A DNA stretch of 64,000 bases from Eretmocerus hayati (lineage: Eukaryota > Arthropoda > Insecta > Hymenoptera > Aphelinidae), in assembly GCA_029851415.1 (NCBI GenBank), contig CM056742.1, positions 156,865,121 through 156,929,120 of the forward strand, written 5' to 3'. The notes under the pieces were generated by a model. It was given only the letters and a program-made list of their open reading frames with translations, did no database searches and was not told where the DNA came from. The translations under genes and the position numbers were made by a program. Of this stretch, positions 8,701 through 20,908 are shown in pieces; positions within the stretch are counted from its first letter, which is position 1, and each line of letters starts with the position of its first letter.

Positions 8701-11639
8701 AGCTAACAGTAATATCCAAGCTTCCAAGTCATGATCTGTATCTATGTGTGATTGTATTTTTATCATCAAGGGTTTAGTAATTATTTGATTCTTGACCCAG
8801 CTTTCACAAATTTTGGATAGATTCTTTCTCATTTTGCCATTGGTAATTCGTCTAATAATCTTCCATGCAAGACACTCTTCCTCATTGTTTGTTTCACTAA
8901 AAGCTTTCATCTGATCAAGCACCATTAACTGAACTGTCTCCAAAACTTTTTCTTGAACCTTGTTCTCCACATCATATGCACGAGGGAGAGCAGACTTTAC
9001 ATATTCTTCTAGAAGCTCTTCATTTGATGGATGTTTTTGTAGAAGATTGGCTAGTGAATGAACTGCATCTTTGCGCACTGTCAAGGCTGGATCTCTACAA
9101 TGCCGGCCTATAACAGGTACTATCTCACCAAGAAGTGGAGGAAAATGAGTAACCAGGCTCTCTAGGGCATGGATAGCGCTGCGTCTCACAAGAGCTCGCT
9201 CATCTTCTATTCTTGCCAGTAACAGAGTGCTGAAAGTCTTAGGGCCTGGGAGGGGATCCAAATCTGACTCTAAGGCATCTAATAACTGTTTCACACCTGG
9301 AAATGGTTTGTTCTCGTTTGACATGTCTAGAAAATCTCTGGCAGTCATTTTCCCATTGTTGACGATGGACTCAATGAGTGACATAGCTTTTCCACGGACC
9401 ATACTCGAGCAATCAACAGACCGACAGAGAGCTGTTGCAATTAAAATTTTTTTAACTCTTTCTCTATCTTCATCTGTATCATCACATGTATCTCCACACA
9501 TTTCTGTCAGTAGTTTAGCAATGACTTCTTGAGCAAATATTCTATAGGGTATCTTTTCATTGAAAGCAAACTTGATCAAATCCCCAATAGATTTGATGAA
9601 AACTCCTGCTGTACTGGAATTGATGAGCTTTGCTACAACCCCGGCTTGTTTCTGCCGAGGTTCTGATCTATCTGGACATTTGAATAATAGCTGCTGCACC
9701 AAAATTTCAAAACCCAAATCGCCCGATAATTCAGAGGAATCCAGAAGATTCTTGACAAAATCTATTGTTGTGTCCCAAACAATGTTGACTGCTTTGGGAG
9801 TCATATCTAGATGATTTGCACAAAGATGAGGCATAAGATATTTTAGTATTAGTCTGATGGTGTCCTCTTTTGCTCCATGCCGTGGGTCACATAACTCTTT
9901 CAGAGCCACATAAGCGTTGTAAGATAAAGTTGTTTTTGAAGCTACACATGGTCTATGACTCTTGGACCGGAAGTGATTTATATCAGTTTCTAATTTAGTC
10001 AGATCTACAAGACTTGTTACCGTCATCTCAAGAGACCTTACTTGATACTTCATGTAAAATGTCTCCAACATTTTGATTAATTCAAACAGTATACTGTTCA
10101 AACCACAAACAAGTGTCTTTTTTTCACTTTGTAACAAACCATCTCCTCGATCATCACCATACAAGGCCTCATAGTCAGTATATCGCGCCTTTTTAACTTC
10201 CACTAAATGTTCACACATCTTCAGCGTTTCTATAGCCCATTGATATAGATTTGGATGGAAGACTTGGAAAGTACTACTGCCAGGGATACTGAGGAGAGTG
10301 AAATATAGACTAGCTGAAGCTAAACATGCTTGTCTAGAGTCTTCATCGGCTCCAGCGGCTTGACCAGTTTTCATTAAATATCCCAATACAGCTAGCAATC
10401 CTCGTATATTGATGTTGAGAGCAACAAGGGTTTGCCAAGATACCTCTACTCTTCCATTTTCTTCTTCATCATCTTGCTTATTCTGATTTATCCACTCTTT
10501 CACAGTTCTAACTGTTTCCTTTAGGGATGCTTCCATATCCTCACTGCCCAGAAGAATGCTATACTCCACTGGAGGATCTGGGAATGACAGAAATTCTCTG
10601 GTCCACACTTCATTGCTCCAATATTCATCTAATGTATCGAGCTTAAAATTTTCAAATATTTGCAAAGGATCCATTTTTCGTTGTCTGTCAAGTCATAGTT
10701 GAGAAGATATTTGCGCCTATTATTCTGCGAAATTCTGATGGATGCAGGTCAATACAAGACATTTGCACAATATATGACAGTCTACACTGGACTGACATAA
10801 CCTGCCCATGTATTTTCAGAGAATAGCGCGCGCGCTCCAATTCCGTTGATGGAGATAAACAAACAAGATGGCGGTATCACTAATTTTTCTATCTAGGGAA
10901 TTTATTTTTAGAATGGTCCCACACTTTTTTGAGTGGGTCATTTGAAATTCCTCAAGACTGAATCGCTATTTTTTGATAACACAGAAGACATTTGATTAGA
11001 GACTAACTCATTCCAGAATTAGGGAAAGGTGTTGTGGATGTTGGAGAACGTACACTCGATACAGCAAGGGATGGACCAACATACGAAAGAATCAGAATCT
11101 TACAATACACAACTTTGTTCAGAATGTATTCTGAAACCATGCAAGATTATTATCAGGATGTTTTACGATATTACGATAAACGTTCATCGATTCTACATCA
11201 TCACTTTCTAATCGGGAAAATTGATTAATTTATATCACTAAATAATTTTTGTTTATTGGTTGATCTAGGATGAACAACTGGATTGTATAGAATATTTTGC
11301 AAGTAGAGCTACGGAAAATGTCGATCATGGTCGCAACCGTTTGCATCAAGTCAATGAGAAGAAGAAACTTCAAAGATTGGTAAATCTTGCAATTTTAATA
11401 CTTCAGTTATAAGTAACCAATTGATTTTGTATTGATAAAATTCATTCAGATTTCAGAGAAAATTGAAACCAATATTCATCATATTCCATGCAAGTTTTCT
11501 GATATTATTATTGTTGATGATATTCTACGATTTGATTAATGTACATGCATATACTCAGCAACAACTGAACTGCCCCAAGCTTGGAGATCTAGTGTCTCAA
11601 CCACTTGTGCATACATATGTAAGAACTAAAACATCATGA
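5719..11639 (+). CDS. Divergent syntaxin-like protein, SNARE motif apparently truncated
   Basis: Proposed exons are 5719-5751, 6202-6295, 6357-6431, 11017-11159, 11269-11379 and 11457-11639 (212 residues; syntaxin-1 has ~290). Phases match at every join. The start MTRDRMPDL mirrors the syntaxin-1 N-peptide (MTKDRL). Exons 2-4 encode an Habc-like three-helix bundle (RSLIDVMIENIQIVKNVH; ETRTYTISQLTHRIYSKLK; RIRILQYTTLFRMYSETM). Exon 5 (EQLDCIEYFASRATENV) matches the C-terminal half of the t-SNARE helix just after the zero-layer Gln. Exon 6 supplies the basic linker and a TM anchor (IFIIFHASFLILLLLMIFY), followed by an unusual ~30-residue tail. The exon with the first half of the SNARE motif and the zero-layer Gln was not found: exon 4 runs to a stop and its only usable donor (GTTTTA at 11160) is weak. 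The acidic exon normally after the N-peptide is also missing. It could be a diverged paralogue, a regulatory SNARE-less form, a decaying gene, or an assembly gap. The intron 6432-11016 contains NCAPD3 on the other strand. Confidence 0.6.
6552..10674 (-). CDS. NCAPD3: Condensin-2 complex subunit D3
   Basis: Two exons, 10674-7169 and 7032-6552, join GA|G in frame through a 136-bp GT-AG intron to give 1328 residues (human NCAPD3 is ~1500). The protein is a long alpha-helical HEAT-repeat array. The best anchors are the conserved C-terminal condensin domain: LADLCIRFTALVEPYLSDM, CMKDPNSMVREAIVVI, then KVKGAFFYHILTMLSDN and QRRIIYDFMLEHL, which align with human NCAPD3 better than with CAP-D2 or CAP-G. 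The second exon is an acidic and then basic low-complexity tail (SSSDSEEE; TPKKRK; several SP/TP sites), a plausible mitotic kinase target. Condensin II works in the nucleus on chromosome compaction and sister resolution. The start is the first Met of a long open frame, and an in-frame alternative is unlikely. The gene lies wholly inside an intron of the syntaxin-like gene, antisense to it; its promoter must lie in 10675-11016, where a CGCGCGCG run occurs near 10830. Confidence 0.92.
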
Positions 11640-11746
11640 TTGTATAATTATATAACAAATACGCTGCTAAAAGTGATTAGCAGAATGCTTTCTCACGGCG
11701 TTATATGATGATAATTTTAACGAAAAAGAAAGTATCCTATATTTTG

Positions 11747-12958
11747 AGTTTTTCTTTCGAGGAAGCATTCCAGAGAGATTCGGGTCATCTGAAAGGAGGT
11801 TTTTCCAACAATATCTATTGTTTGATTAAGAGAAAATTTTGATATAGTCGGTTTAAAGATGATTAAACTGGAGTCCTTTGTGGAAATTCCCTTCCCCCGA
11901 AAAAATTTTCATATGAACAATGTTCTACGGATTTTATGAAAATTTCGTATCAGCCAATCGATTCAGAATGGCGCATAAGTAAGTCTTTAGGTCATTAGAA
12001 TTGAGATAAATTAGTCGTAAAGGATGATACGAGAGAAAAATGAATATTAATTCTAATTTTCTACTACTTTTTGAGTTATTCTTTTGAGGAAGCTTCTTAT
12101 AGAGATTCAGGCCATCTAGACTGAGGTTTTTTTAACAATATCCATCGTTTGGTTGAGACGGAATTACGATGCAGTGGGTTTGAGAAGGGTTGAAATGAAA
12201 TTTTTTGTGAAAATTTTGATTTTTTCGGAAATTTGAGATTTGTGAAGACTCAAACGAATTTCGGTATTAACCAATCGATAGATAATGCAGAAAAAACCAT
12301 AGTTTAGGTCATTGAAATCGAGATAAATGAGTCATAAAAGGAGGTACGAGGAAAAAATGAATATTAAGAAAAATTTCCCATTATTTCTTCAGTTATTCTT
12401 TAGAGGAAGCTTTTTAGAGAGATTTGGGCCTTCTAGTCTGAGGTTTTTTAAACAATATCCATCGTTTGGTTGAGACGGAATTTCGATTTAGTGGGTTTAA
12501 AAAGGGTCAAAATGAAATTTTTGGTGGAAATTTTGATTTTTTCGAAAATTTGAAATCTGTGAAGATTTTATAAAATTTCGGTATTAACCAATCGATAGAT
12601 AATGCAGAAAAAACCATAGTTTAGGTCATTGGAATTGAGATAAATGAGTCATAAAAGAAGGTACGAGGAAAAAATGAATATTAAGAAAAATTTCCCATTA
12701 TTTTTCCAGTTATTCTTTAGAGGAAGCTTTTTAGAGAGATTTGGGCCTTCTAGTCTGAGGTTTTTTTAACAATATCCATCGTTTGGTTGAGACGGAATTA
12801 CGATGCAGTGGGTTTGAAAAGGGTTAAAATGAAATTTTTGGTGAAAATTTTGATTTTTTCGAAAATTTGAGATCTGTGAAGATTTTATAAAATTTCGGTA
12901 TTAACCAATCGATAGATCTTGCAGAAAAAACCTTAGTTTAGGTGACTCAATTCGTGGT
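11747..12958. repeat. Four tandem copies of a ~317-bp unit
   Basis: The landmark AGTTATTCTTTAGAGGAAGC recurs with variation at 11747, 12074, 12391 and 12708, a spacing of 327, 317 and 317 bp. Each unit also carries a TTTGGTTGAGACGGAAT block and most carry ACCAATCGATAGATAATGC. The last two units are nearly identical and the first is the most diverged. There is no ORF. It sits between the 3' ends of the syntaxin-like gene and the PBK-like gene. Confidence 0.85.
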
Positions 12959-13159
12959 GAGACCGTGTGAGAAAAAGATATTTATGTATTAAAAGTCGAA
13001 ATTCGAGCACTTTTGCTTGAAAAACCCCATGGATCAAATGTGAGTGGGAGCCGAAAGCTGCCAAATCACTGGGCTCTCAGAAATTGGATTCTTCACAACT
13101 TGTAGAAAGCCAAAAATTGATATGGTGAACAGAAAAAGAGAAAGCGTGTCCGATAGAAA

Positions 13160-13190
13160 ACAACACACACACACACACACACACATACAC
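13160..13190. repeat. (CA)n microsatellite
   Basis: Run of CA dinucleotides with a single CATACA interruption near its end. Confidence 0.9.
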
Positions 13191-13603
13191 GGAGAAAGGG
13201 GTGCAAAGATGAGTCTCTGACGGGTTTGGAAGGGCATTAGGAGGAAAAGTGTTACCTACATTTGATAGATTTTGTCGAGAGGAAGAGAATGGTCTTTGGC
13301 TTTTTTAGATAAAAGGAATTCTGTTGAAGAATATGTTGGTTTTAATGAAAAATTTGATCAAATTTTCGTTGGGGTGAAAACAAAGCTTTCTCTTTAGAGA
13401 AAGCAAAAAGTGTAAAAAATTACTTTACAATGCACTCTACTTGTATAGATAAAATTTTGATAATTCACAATGATTTTTCTTCACCAATACTCTATATAAA
13501 AATTAATATACTGATAATGCACTTCCAATATAGGATATAAATTTGTACTATGTAATATATGAAGTCAGGAGATAAATGAACTCTGAGTTTTGATATGATT
13601 GTA

Positions 13604-15080
13604 TCAAGTTTTGGTTACGTAGTTCTTAAAAAACATTACCACACCCTTAGCACTTGGCCTCGTTTTATAATCCTGGTCTGTACAAGCATAGAATATCTCA
13701 AGAACTTTGCCATATTCTGGGCCCAAGTCAATTGCAGGTAATGGGGGTCTTGTGCCTGTATACAGAATGAAGGGGTCAATTTTACAACTATTCATCACAG
13801 TACTCAAAAAAGGAGAAGGAATTTCCATTACCATAATTGCTATCATCTGGATCTTTCAGACTTTGAATGAAACTATCCTCCATATCAGAATTGGGATCGT
13901 CATTCTCTCTGCTGGAATTAAGAGCTCTGCATTCAAGCATTGAGTCATCAGCAGATGCATCCATGGATTCATCATAATTTTCTACATGAGGAGGAGATAA
14001 TGCTATCATCTCCCATAGAACGAGGCCGTAGGACCACATGTCAGCTTTATTGGTGATTGGAGCACTGTCTGTAAATTAAAGCAAATAATTAGAATCTATT
14101 TGATACAAGATATGTTTGACAAGTATAACACATTTTGATTAGGTTGAAGTAATGAAAAGAATGCAGAGTACTTCATAACTGACTAAGAATGTATTCACGA
14201 ATTTTGAATTAGGTCCATACCATGAATGACTTCTGGAGCGCTCCAACATTGTGTACCAATGTATGTGAATTCCTCTGATGATGTATCAATTTCGAGAGCT
14301 TTTGTGAGAGGTGCGGAAACACCAAAGTCACATATTTTGACAATGTTGTAGTCTTTAGAGATCAGAATATTGTAGCTTTTGATGTCTCCGTGAAGAATGA
14401 ATGCTGTGTGATGTAAATATTCTAGCCCTTTGGCAATCTCATAACCAATTTGCAATATTTCATCAGCAGAGAATTGGGGATCTCCTGTTTCAACTTTTTC
14501 CTCAATCATGTCTCCTATAAGGTATGAATTCCAAAATTCATTAGTGAAGACTCTCTTATAATGTTATCTGAAATATTAGTTAATAAAAACAACCTAATGA
14601 AATATCTAGCTTCTCCATGGCCAGACAAGGATCACCATTCGGTGACACTGTAAAAGCTCTGAATCCGACAATGTTTGGATGACTCAGCTTCCTGAGGATT
14701 TCAGCTTCCAACTTGATCCTTGAATTGTATTTTGGATCGTTTATTACATTTTTATTGCGTTTTTTTATGGCCCATGGCGATCGAGTAAAACCAACTTTGG
14801 GAGACCTTTCAAGGGTGAAGACGTTAACACCTAAAATGAATTATTTTGATCTTGATATTCGTCTTTGACTTTCGCAACAGCTTTTGCGCAACTTCTCGTG
14901 ATTATTAATGTTAAAACATAATATAAGTTAAACAGGAAAGTTGGAGTGAAATCAGCACTCACCACAGCCGTAACCTATTTGTTTGAGAAATGGAGATGCC
15001 GGAATCCTAATTGGGGTCTGCAGTAGGGAATTATCTCCAGACTTAGCTTTTGCTCTTTTAGGAGTCTTGAATTCGGCCAT
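13604..15080 (-). CDS. PBK: PDZ-binding kinase / TOPK-type protein kinase
   Basis: Five exons (15080-14963, 14830-14594, 14514-14221, 14068-13832, 13755-13604) join in frame to 345 residues (human PBK 322). The N-terminus has FKTPKRAK and RIPASPFLKQIGYGCG, equivalent to the human IPASPF motif and glycine-rich loop. The catalytic Lys is in SPWAIKKRN. The loop is HGDIKSYN, with the family's HGD in place of HRD, followed by CDFGVSAP; insects keep DFG where human PBK has DVG. The activation segment ends SAPEVIHG. WSYGLVLWEM is followed by an acidic insert, as in PBK, and the C-lobe reads GTRPPLPAIDL to TRPSAKG. PBK is a mitotic MAPKK-like Ser/Thr kinase activated by CDK1/cyclin B and active in proliferating and germ cells. 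The start chosen is MAEFKTP; an in-frame Met 28 codons upstream (15164) would extend it. All key catalytic residues appear intact. Confidence 0.92.
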
Positions 15081-16234
15081 GACTGGAGCAATTTTTTCGG
15101 AAAACTTTTGCAAAATTATTTCATACACAACACCATCTGATCGATCCCAATTCAAAACTTGCAACTGGTTGCGACTGGTCGATGTAAACAGATCCAGATC
15201 CAGCTAACTGAATTGTCAGTTAGGGTAACCGCCCCGGGCGTCTATTCGCTATGGTCAAATTGCTTGTCCGAGACATCTAGTGGCCAGCTCGCGCATTACG
15301 CCGTGGTGGGCCTCACACAGACAATCAACGTTTCCATATCCGTGTTATCTCGGCCACCCCGCTCTCCCCCCGCAGCGGCCACGCAACTCGCTAAGCCCAC
15401 CACAGTTTGAGGTTATTTTCTGCCATTGCCGGCGCTGCAGTCTACTTTTTTTTATATAGCACATTCGTGACCGTAGCGAATAGGGATTTCTCTAGTTTGT
15501 CTGGTGGACATAGTGTTGCCAACCAGCCAAGTCATGGTTCAAATTTCATGAAAAATTTTCGACTCGTAATAATGCAATAATAACAATATACTTGAGACTA
15601 TGCTTGAGATCTTGAGAGTTCTCTGATCCTCCTTTGCAAGAAAATTCTCACAAACTAGTGGAGCGGATAGTCAATTCATAATGTCATCCTATTCTTTCTT
15701 TCTCTGCCTCGGTATCAGATTTGAAAAAAGATTAACAAGTATCTTCCGTAAGAAGAATGACAGGTAAAAATGACTCAACATTTTTAAAGGAGTTTGAAAA
15801 AATGTGTCAACTTCTTGCAAAGAATTGGTTTAATTATTCTATATATATATACTCTCAATTTTGTGGGTCAGATAATGCGTGCTCTAAAAAAAATTGATTG
15901 AAAAATCCACGATATGATCGCGGCTTCGCTTACAAGCTGAAGCCATTTTTCTGAAGAGTATACTTCATGAGAGTTTATAAGGGCCCAATAATCCCTTATC
16001 ATTGACCTCTAATCAATGCAACTGATGATGTGGGTTGGGTTCAATGCCGCCAGGTGAATGCCGCGCAGTCTAGTGAATGGATTTGGGGCGCAGCTTTCGA
16101 TGACGAGGATCGCGAGGAGAAGGGTCAGGCAGGGCTGGGTGTGAGTTCGAGCTGTCAAGCCAAATTGAGCTCGTTGTAATCAAGTGTTTGGCAAGGTTTT
16201 GCGTGGTAAAAGTGTAGAAAATGCGGTGACAAAT
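15081..16234. promoter_or_regulatory. Divergent intergenic region between PBK and IPP
   Basis: About 1.15 kb separates two divergently read coding starts, so it must carry both 5' UTRs and promoters. The part nearest PBK (15220-15420) is markedly GC- and CpG-richer than flanking DNA, and a second CpG-containing patch at 16060-16150 precedes IPP. A shared bidirectional promoter is inferred from arrangement. No clear TATA/Inr pair was identified. Confidence 0.5.
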
Positions 16235-19200
16235 ATGCGTCTAAGAGGAAAAAACAGTAACAAGCCATTTCCAAATGTCTACAAAGTATTGTCGCGCATA
16301 TGCCGTAAGTAAATCCGACACCCGACACTTTTCACTGCAGTCACGCAAATGAACGGAAAAGTCTTCACTAATCAATAATGCTATTTATCTATACTCTCTG
16401 TACCTGCTTTGAGACAATCTTACCTCCACATTCAAAGCTTTGGATGATTTCCAATTCTCCTCCAAGACTGAAAGCTTCTTTCGTCAATGATGAAGAACAT
16501 TATCAAGTTGATGAGGGTCTTACGCCGTATACTTTGTCTCCGTAAAGTCAATCATGGATTTGTCCAATCTTATAGTATTCTGAGCGTAGTTGAAATTTTT
16601 AGATTTAATATACTCACAATTTAGCTGCTTCTTTGCCTTAGTCCCTCTCTTTTTCTCTCCTCACTCTGAGATTATCTAATCTTTGTCACACTTATCCCAA
16701 AGAAGGTGTCCGAGTAGAGCACTGAGTTTTGAGTGCCCATGGAGTGGCCCACATAACGCTTCATAAATGTATTATTAAGCTTTCTTTTGACTATACTTGA
16801 TCCATGAGTTTGGGAACTTGTAATCTGTACTGATATATAAGCAAATGCAGAGGCTTCTGCTATGGTTGATCGGACTTACTGGTTTCCAGTGAATTTGTTT
16901 TCAGAATGCACCACCATACATAAAAAATTTCTACCAGTTACTTAACTAGTGATTCTTTCTTCTGATTATGTTTTTGATTATTTCTAGTCTGTTTTTTAAT
17001 TTTTTATTAGGTGATTCAGAAATATTGTCGACTTGCTGTGGCACATGTGAATGATCAGAAGAATTGCAATAATTCTGTCTACATATTCAAATTCAAATTC
17101 AAATATAGGTATAATAATTTATCCATAATTTTAGGAGCTGCCGATAGTGGTCATTTAGATGGATTTATGACAGGAAGCACTCACACACTAGCATCATTGA
17201 AGAGTGAACTCAACTGCAGCACCATGGGTTTTGCTACACAGTTAATGAATGAGGCAGATAATTCAAATACCATATATGCAGTGGGTCACTACGCTCCCAA
17301 AGTACTGAAGAATTTAAACTCGCAAAGACTCAAGAATCAATTTAGCGATGTCGGTTTAGTTATTGGTAATACCATCATAAGAGCTCATAAATCAGTATTA
17401 GCAGCTAGCAGTGCATATTTTAATGCAATGTTCACTGGAGGATTGGTTGAAGAGCAGCAAGATCTTGTGGAAATTCACTCAATTTCAGAGGATATTTTGT
17501 CCATCCTTATAGACTTCATTTATACAGGTAATGTTAATATCACTCCTGACAATGTGGAGGATCTTTTTGCAGCAGCGGATATGCTAGAATTGGACGAAGT
17601 AGTATCCAGCTGCATTTCTTATTTACAAGAACAGTTACATGCTTCCAATGCCATAGGAATTTACAGGTACTTATTGAAAACTAAAAAATCATATTGAGGA
17701 ATTCCACTATTGTGGCCTGTTTTTTTATAAATCTACATAAATATAATGTCTAAATGATTTTTCTGCCAGATTTGCTGAAGGTCATCATAGAGTAGATCTA
17801 CTGGAAATCGCTTTGCGATTTATTGAAGTCAATTTCCCTCAAGTTTCCCAACAAGAAGAATTCTTGGAATTGCCTAAGGAACATGTGGTTCAATTCATCA
17901 ATAGTGAAAATATCCATGTAGATACAGAGTTTCAGGTAGACTTTACAGAGGAACCAGCATTTCATAATGAATTACTTTCTTCTAACAAACTTTCATCATT
18001 CAACTTCAGGTTTTTGAAGCTGCATACAACTGGATCACTCATGATATACCATCCAGACGTTGTTATGTATTTGAAATCTTCGGTCACGTGAGATTGCGGT
18101 TGTGTTCTATGGCCCGTCTAGATCTAGTGATATCTGAGTGCAACGACAGTAGTCTTAGAGTGGCCTTAAATTCCATCCAAAAAGATTTAATTTACAATAA
18201 GGGTTGTCTAGTGCCACTTAGAGTACAGCCCCGCCTTTGTGCAAAGAAAAATATTCTAGTTATTGGGGGATCCAAAAGGGAGCATTCAACGGACGGATGG
18301 GTCAGACCTGCCGAAAGTACTTACCATGTCATCAACAAATATGATACTTTCAATAAGTAAGCACTCATTCTTTTCAATACCCGGAATCAAAATCTTCCGA
18401 TCTAATCAGAAACAATTGATCATCTTCCAGCACATGGAGTGAAGTAGCACCTTTGAAAATTGCTCGAATTTTACCAGGAGTTGCTGTTTTAGATGGTAAA
18501 GTGTATGTCGTAGGTGGAGAGTTGGAATCGTGCATAATTGCAAATGGAGAGTGTTATGATCCTCGCGACAACGAATGGACAGACATTTCCTGTATGTTTG
18601 AGCCAAGATGTGAATTCGGATTGTGTGCCTTGGATAATAGTTTATATGCATTTGGTGGATGGATTGGCGAAGACATAGGTGATACAATTGAAGTTTATGA
18701 TCCAATAGCCAATTCCTGGACTCTGAGTGGAAAGTTACCTGAGCCGCGATTCAGCATGGGCGTCGTCGCTTACGAGGGTGAGTTTATCTAATGTACTTTG
18801 AAAGTGAACCGACTTTTGTGGTGCAGATTTGTTAGAAATTAGTTTGAAGTGGTTCCAGCATTGAATTCCAAGTAAAAATAGATTCTCAAATATGCTGATG
18901 AAAATTAAAAAATATTCAAGCCCAAAAAACATGGTTGGCACGATAAATTTATCTGTGTTGTAGGATTGATATACATCGTTGGAGGTTGTACACACGATAG
19001 CAGGCACCGACAAGATGTTTTGAGTTACAATCCCGTCACCAGAGAATGGACATCTCTAGCTCCTATGTTGACTCCTCGTTCTCAAATGGGTGTCACCGTT
19101 CTGGACGGATATATGTACGTTGTTGGCGGAACAAACAAAAATCAGGACGTCGTATCATCAGTTGAAAGATATTCTTTCCGAGAGGTAAGTGAGCAATTCT

Positions 19201-19749
19201 CTCGACAAGCGTTTGATTGTCGACTATTTTTCCAGAATTTATTCTTATATACCACGTGAATCGTCCCTAAATATTTTTCCTCGTCCGCCGTCCATTATTT
19301 GTCTATTCCTCCCGTTATTTTTACCACGTCCTACCAAATTACTTTGTCTTACATGCTGCACTCTACATACGAGGCATTAGTGACATACCTCCTTCCAGAA
19401 ATTCTATAGGAGCTATGCGAATAACTGCAATCAAAACCCCTCTATCAACTTCACACCACTAGCTTTGCTTATGTTGTTATCAAGAAAATTTCATGGGATT
19501 GTCTGTTTATAGAACACATGGACAGTTCTTCCCCCGCTAAATGTCGGCCGAGCATATCCTGCCGTGGCTGCAGCCGATGGCCGATTGTACGTAATTGGGG
19601 GTGATCAGCCGCAGGAGATTAATTTCTACCGGACACAAATTACGGTGTCGACTGTGGAACGTTACGATCCTCTTTTGTATGAATGGACTGAATGCGCACC
19701 TCTGCCAACTAGTAGAGGAGAAGCAGCTGCCATTATAGCTCCTTTTTGA
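16235..19749 (+). CDS. IPP: BTB-BACK-kelch protein, actin-binding protein IPP type
   Basis: Seven exons (16235-16304, 17135-17666, 17770-17935, 18010-18356, 18431-18777, 18964-19184, 19513-19749) join in frame to 639 residues (human IPP 584). The BTB domain (from LKNQFSDVGLVIG; HKSVLAASSAYFNAMFTGG; FIYTGNVNI) is followed by BACK (HASNAIGIYRFAEGH; LRVAL near its end) and six kelch blades with paired glycines (YVVGGELES, YAFGGWIGEDIGDTIE, YIVGGCTHD, YVVGGTNKN, YVIGGDQ). The GGWIGEDIGDTIE blade is close to human IPP (GGWVGAEIGNTIE), which decided the assignment over other KLHL members. BTB-kelch proteins commonly act as Cullin-3 adaptors; IPP has been reported to bind actin. The first exon (MRLRGKNSNKP) is proposed because its donor phase fits exon 2; if it is non-coding, translation could start at MTGSTHTL (17168). 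Confidence 0.9.
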
Positions 19750-20503
19750 TTAGCTTCACATCGTTTTTCACGATTCGCTGTTTGCTTTTTGATTTAATTT
19801 AAGCTTTTATCTCTTGTTAAAGCTGGCAGCATAGTTTTAGAGCAATTGTTGAAATATCACAAAATCCTCGGATCACTGTAGATTTTATAAGCCTGAAATT
19901 TTGTACACAGCAGTCGATGATCTTGCGCTACAAAAAATTTTTACACTCGGTCCGTAAATTGCGTCTTTTTGAGGCCAGTTTTTAAGCTAATTCTCTTGCT
20001 TATTGACTCTTCGAGGAATTCTTTTGAATTCTAGAGGATGTCTATTGTCGTCAACATTGAAAAAAAATCCGTTCCAATGTAACGAGAATGATCATTCAAC
20101 TCAATTTATACCAAAGACAAAATTTGATAGCACAGCTTAAAAATTCTGTGCAAAAAATAACCGATTCTCGAAGTGTCTCTGATATGTAGACGAGTATATC
20201 AACTAATTCAATGGAATTGAGTGTTTCTTCTGAGAGTCTTTGGAGGAAACAGACTGTTATTAAATCATAGCTTGAATTTACGTGAAAAGAGAATCGTTTC
20301 TAAAACCGGTAAGTCGATGCAAACCATTATCGAGCATTGTCATTCATAATTTCAATGGTCAAAAGGATTGTTCTCACATCCTATTGATTTCGTAATCATA
20401 ATTTCCACCATGGTCGTCTTTCCCTAATTTTGATGAACCTCCCTCCCTCTACCCAAAGTCAGATCAAAATTTTAATGGCTCGCATGTTTTAGTTACGGCG
20501 ATG

Positions 20504-20908
20504 CACTGAGAATAAAATATTGCCGTCGGAACAATACGACTGTATTGTTACGTAGTATTGCCGTCAGACCAATACTGGATAGTCACCACAGCAAAATGAT
20601 TTTGTTATTGCACCAATCTGGCACGAATAACCTAAAAAACGTATTATAATTGTCCCTTTACGGTGCTATCCCGTGCAAAAAATTGGTAGCTTTTGTAGCA
20701 AACTAAGCGCAATGTGACTGTTAATCCACCAAGTATCGGAGCATTCGAAATATACGCGTTATATTTAACTATTGTGGCTCTAACACCAGATCACCAAATC
20801 GTTCTGATAGATTGATTCAATAACAAAATCGGTATTGTTCTGCAGCAAATACCATTTTGGTCGTACGACAATACGCATGGCCGTACGACCAAAAATTTTT
20901 TCTCAGTG
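20504..20908. mobile_element. 405-bp MITE with CACTGAGA termini
   Basis: The left end reads CACTGAGAATAAAAT and the right end ATTTTTTCTCAGTG, its near inverse. The interior repeats a short theme (GCCGTCGGAACAATACG, GCCGTCAGACCAATAC, GGTCGTACGACAATACG, GGCCGTACGACC), so subterminal motifs are clustered, as in cut-and-paste MITEs. No clear target duplication beyond two bases was found, and there is no ORF. It lies ~750 bp past the IPP stop codon. Confidence 0.6.

Noticed and set aside
7165..10674. Assignment as CAP-G or CAP-D2 of condensin I
   Set aside because: The C-terminal domain motifs (LCIRFT..., KVKGAFFY, RRIIYDFMLEHL) follow the NCAPD3 pattern.
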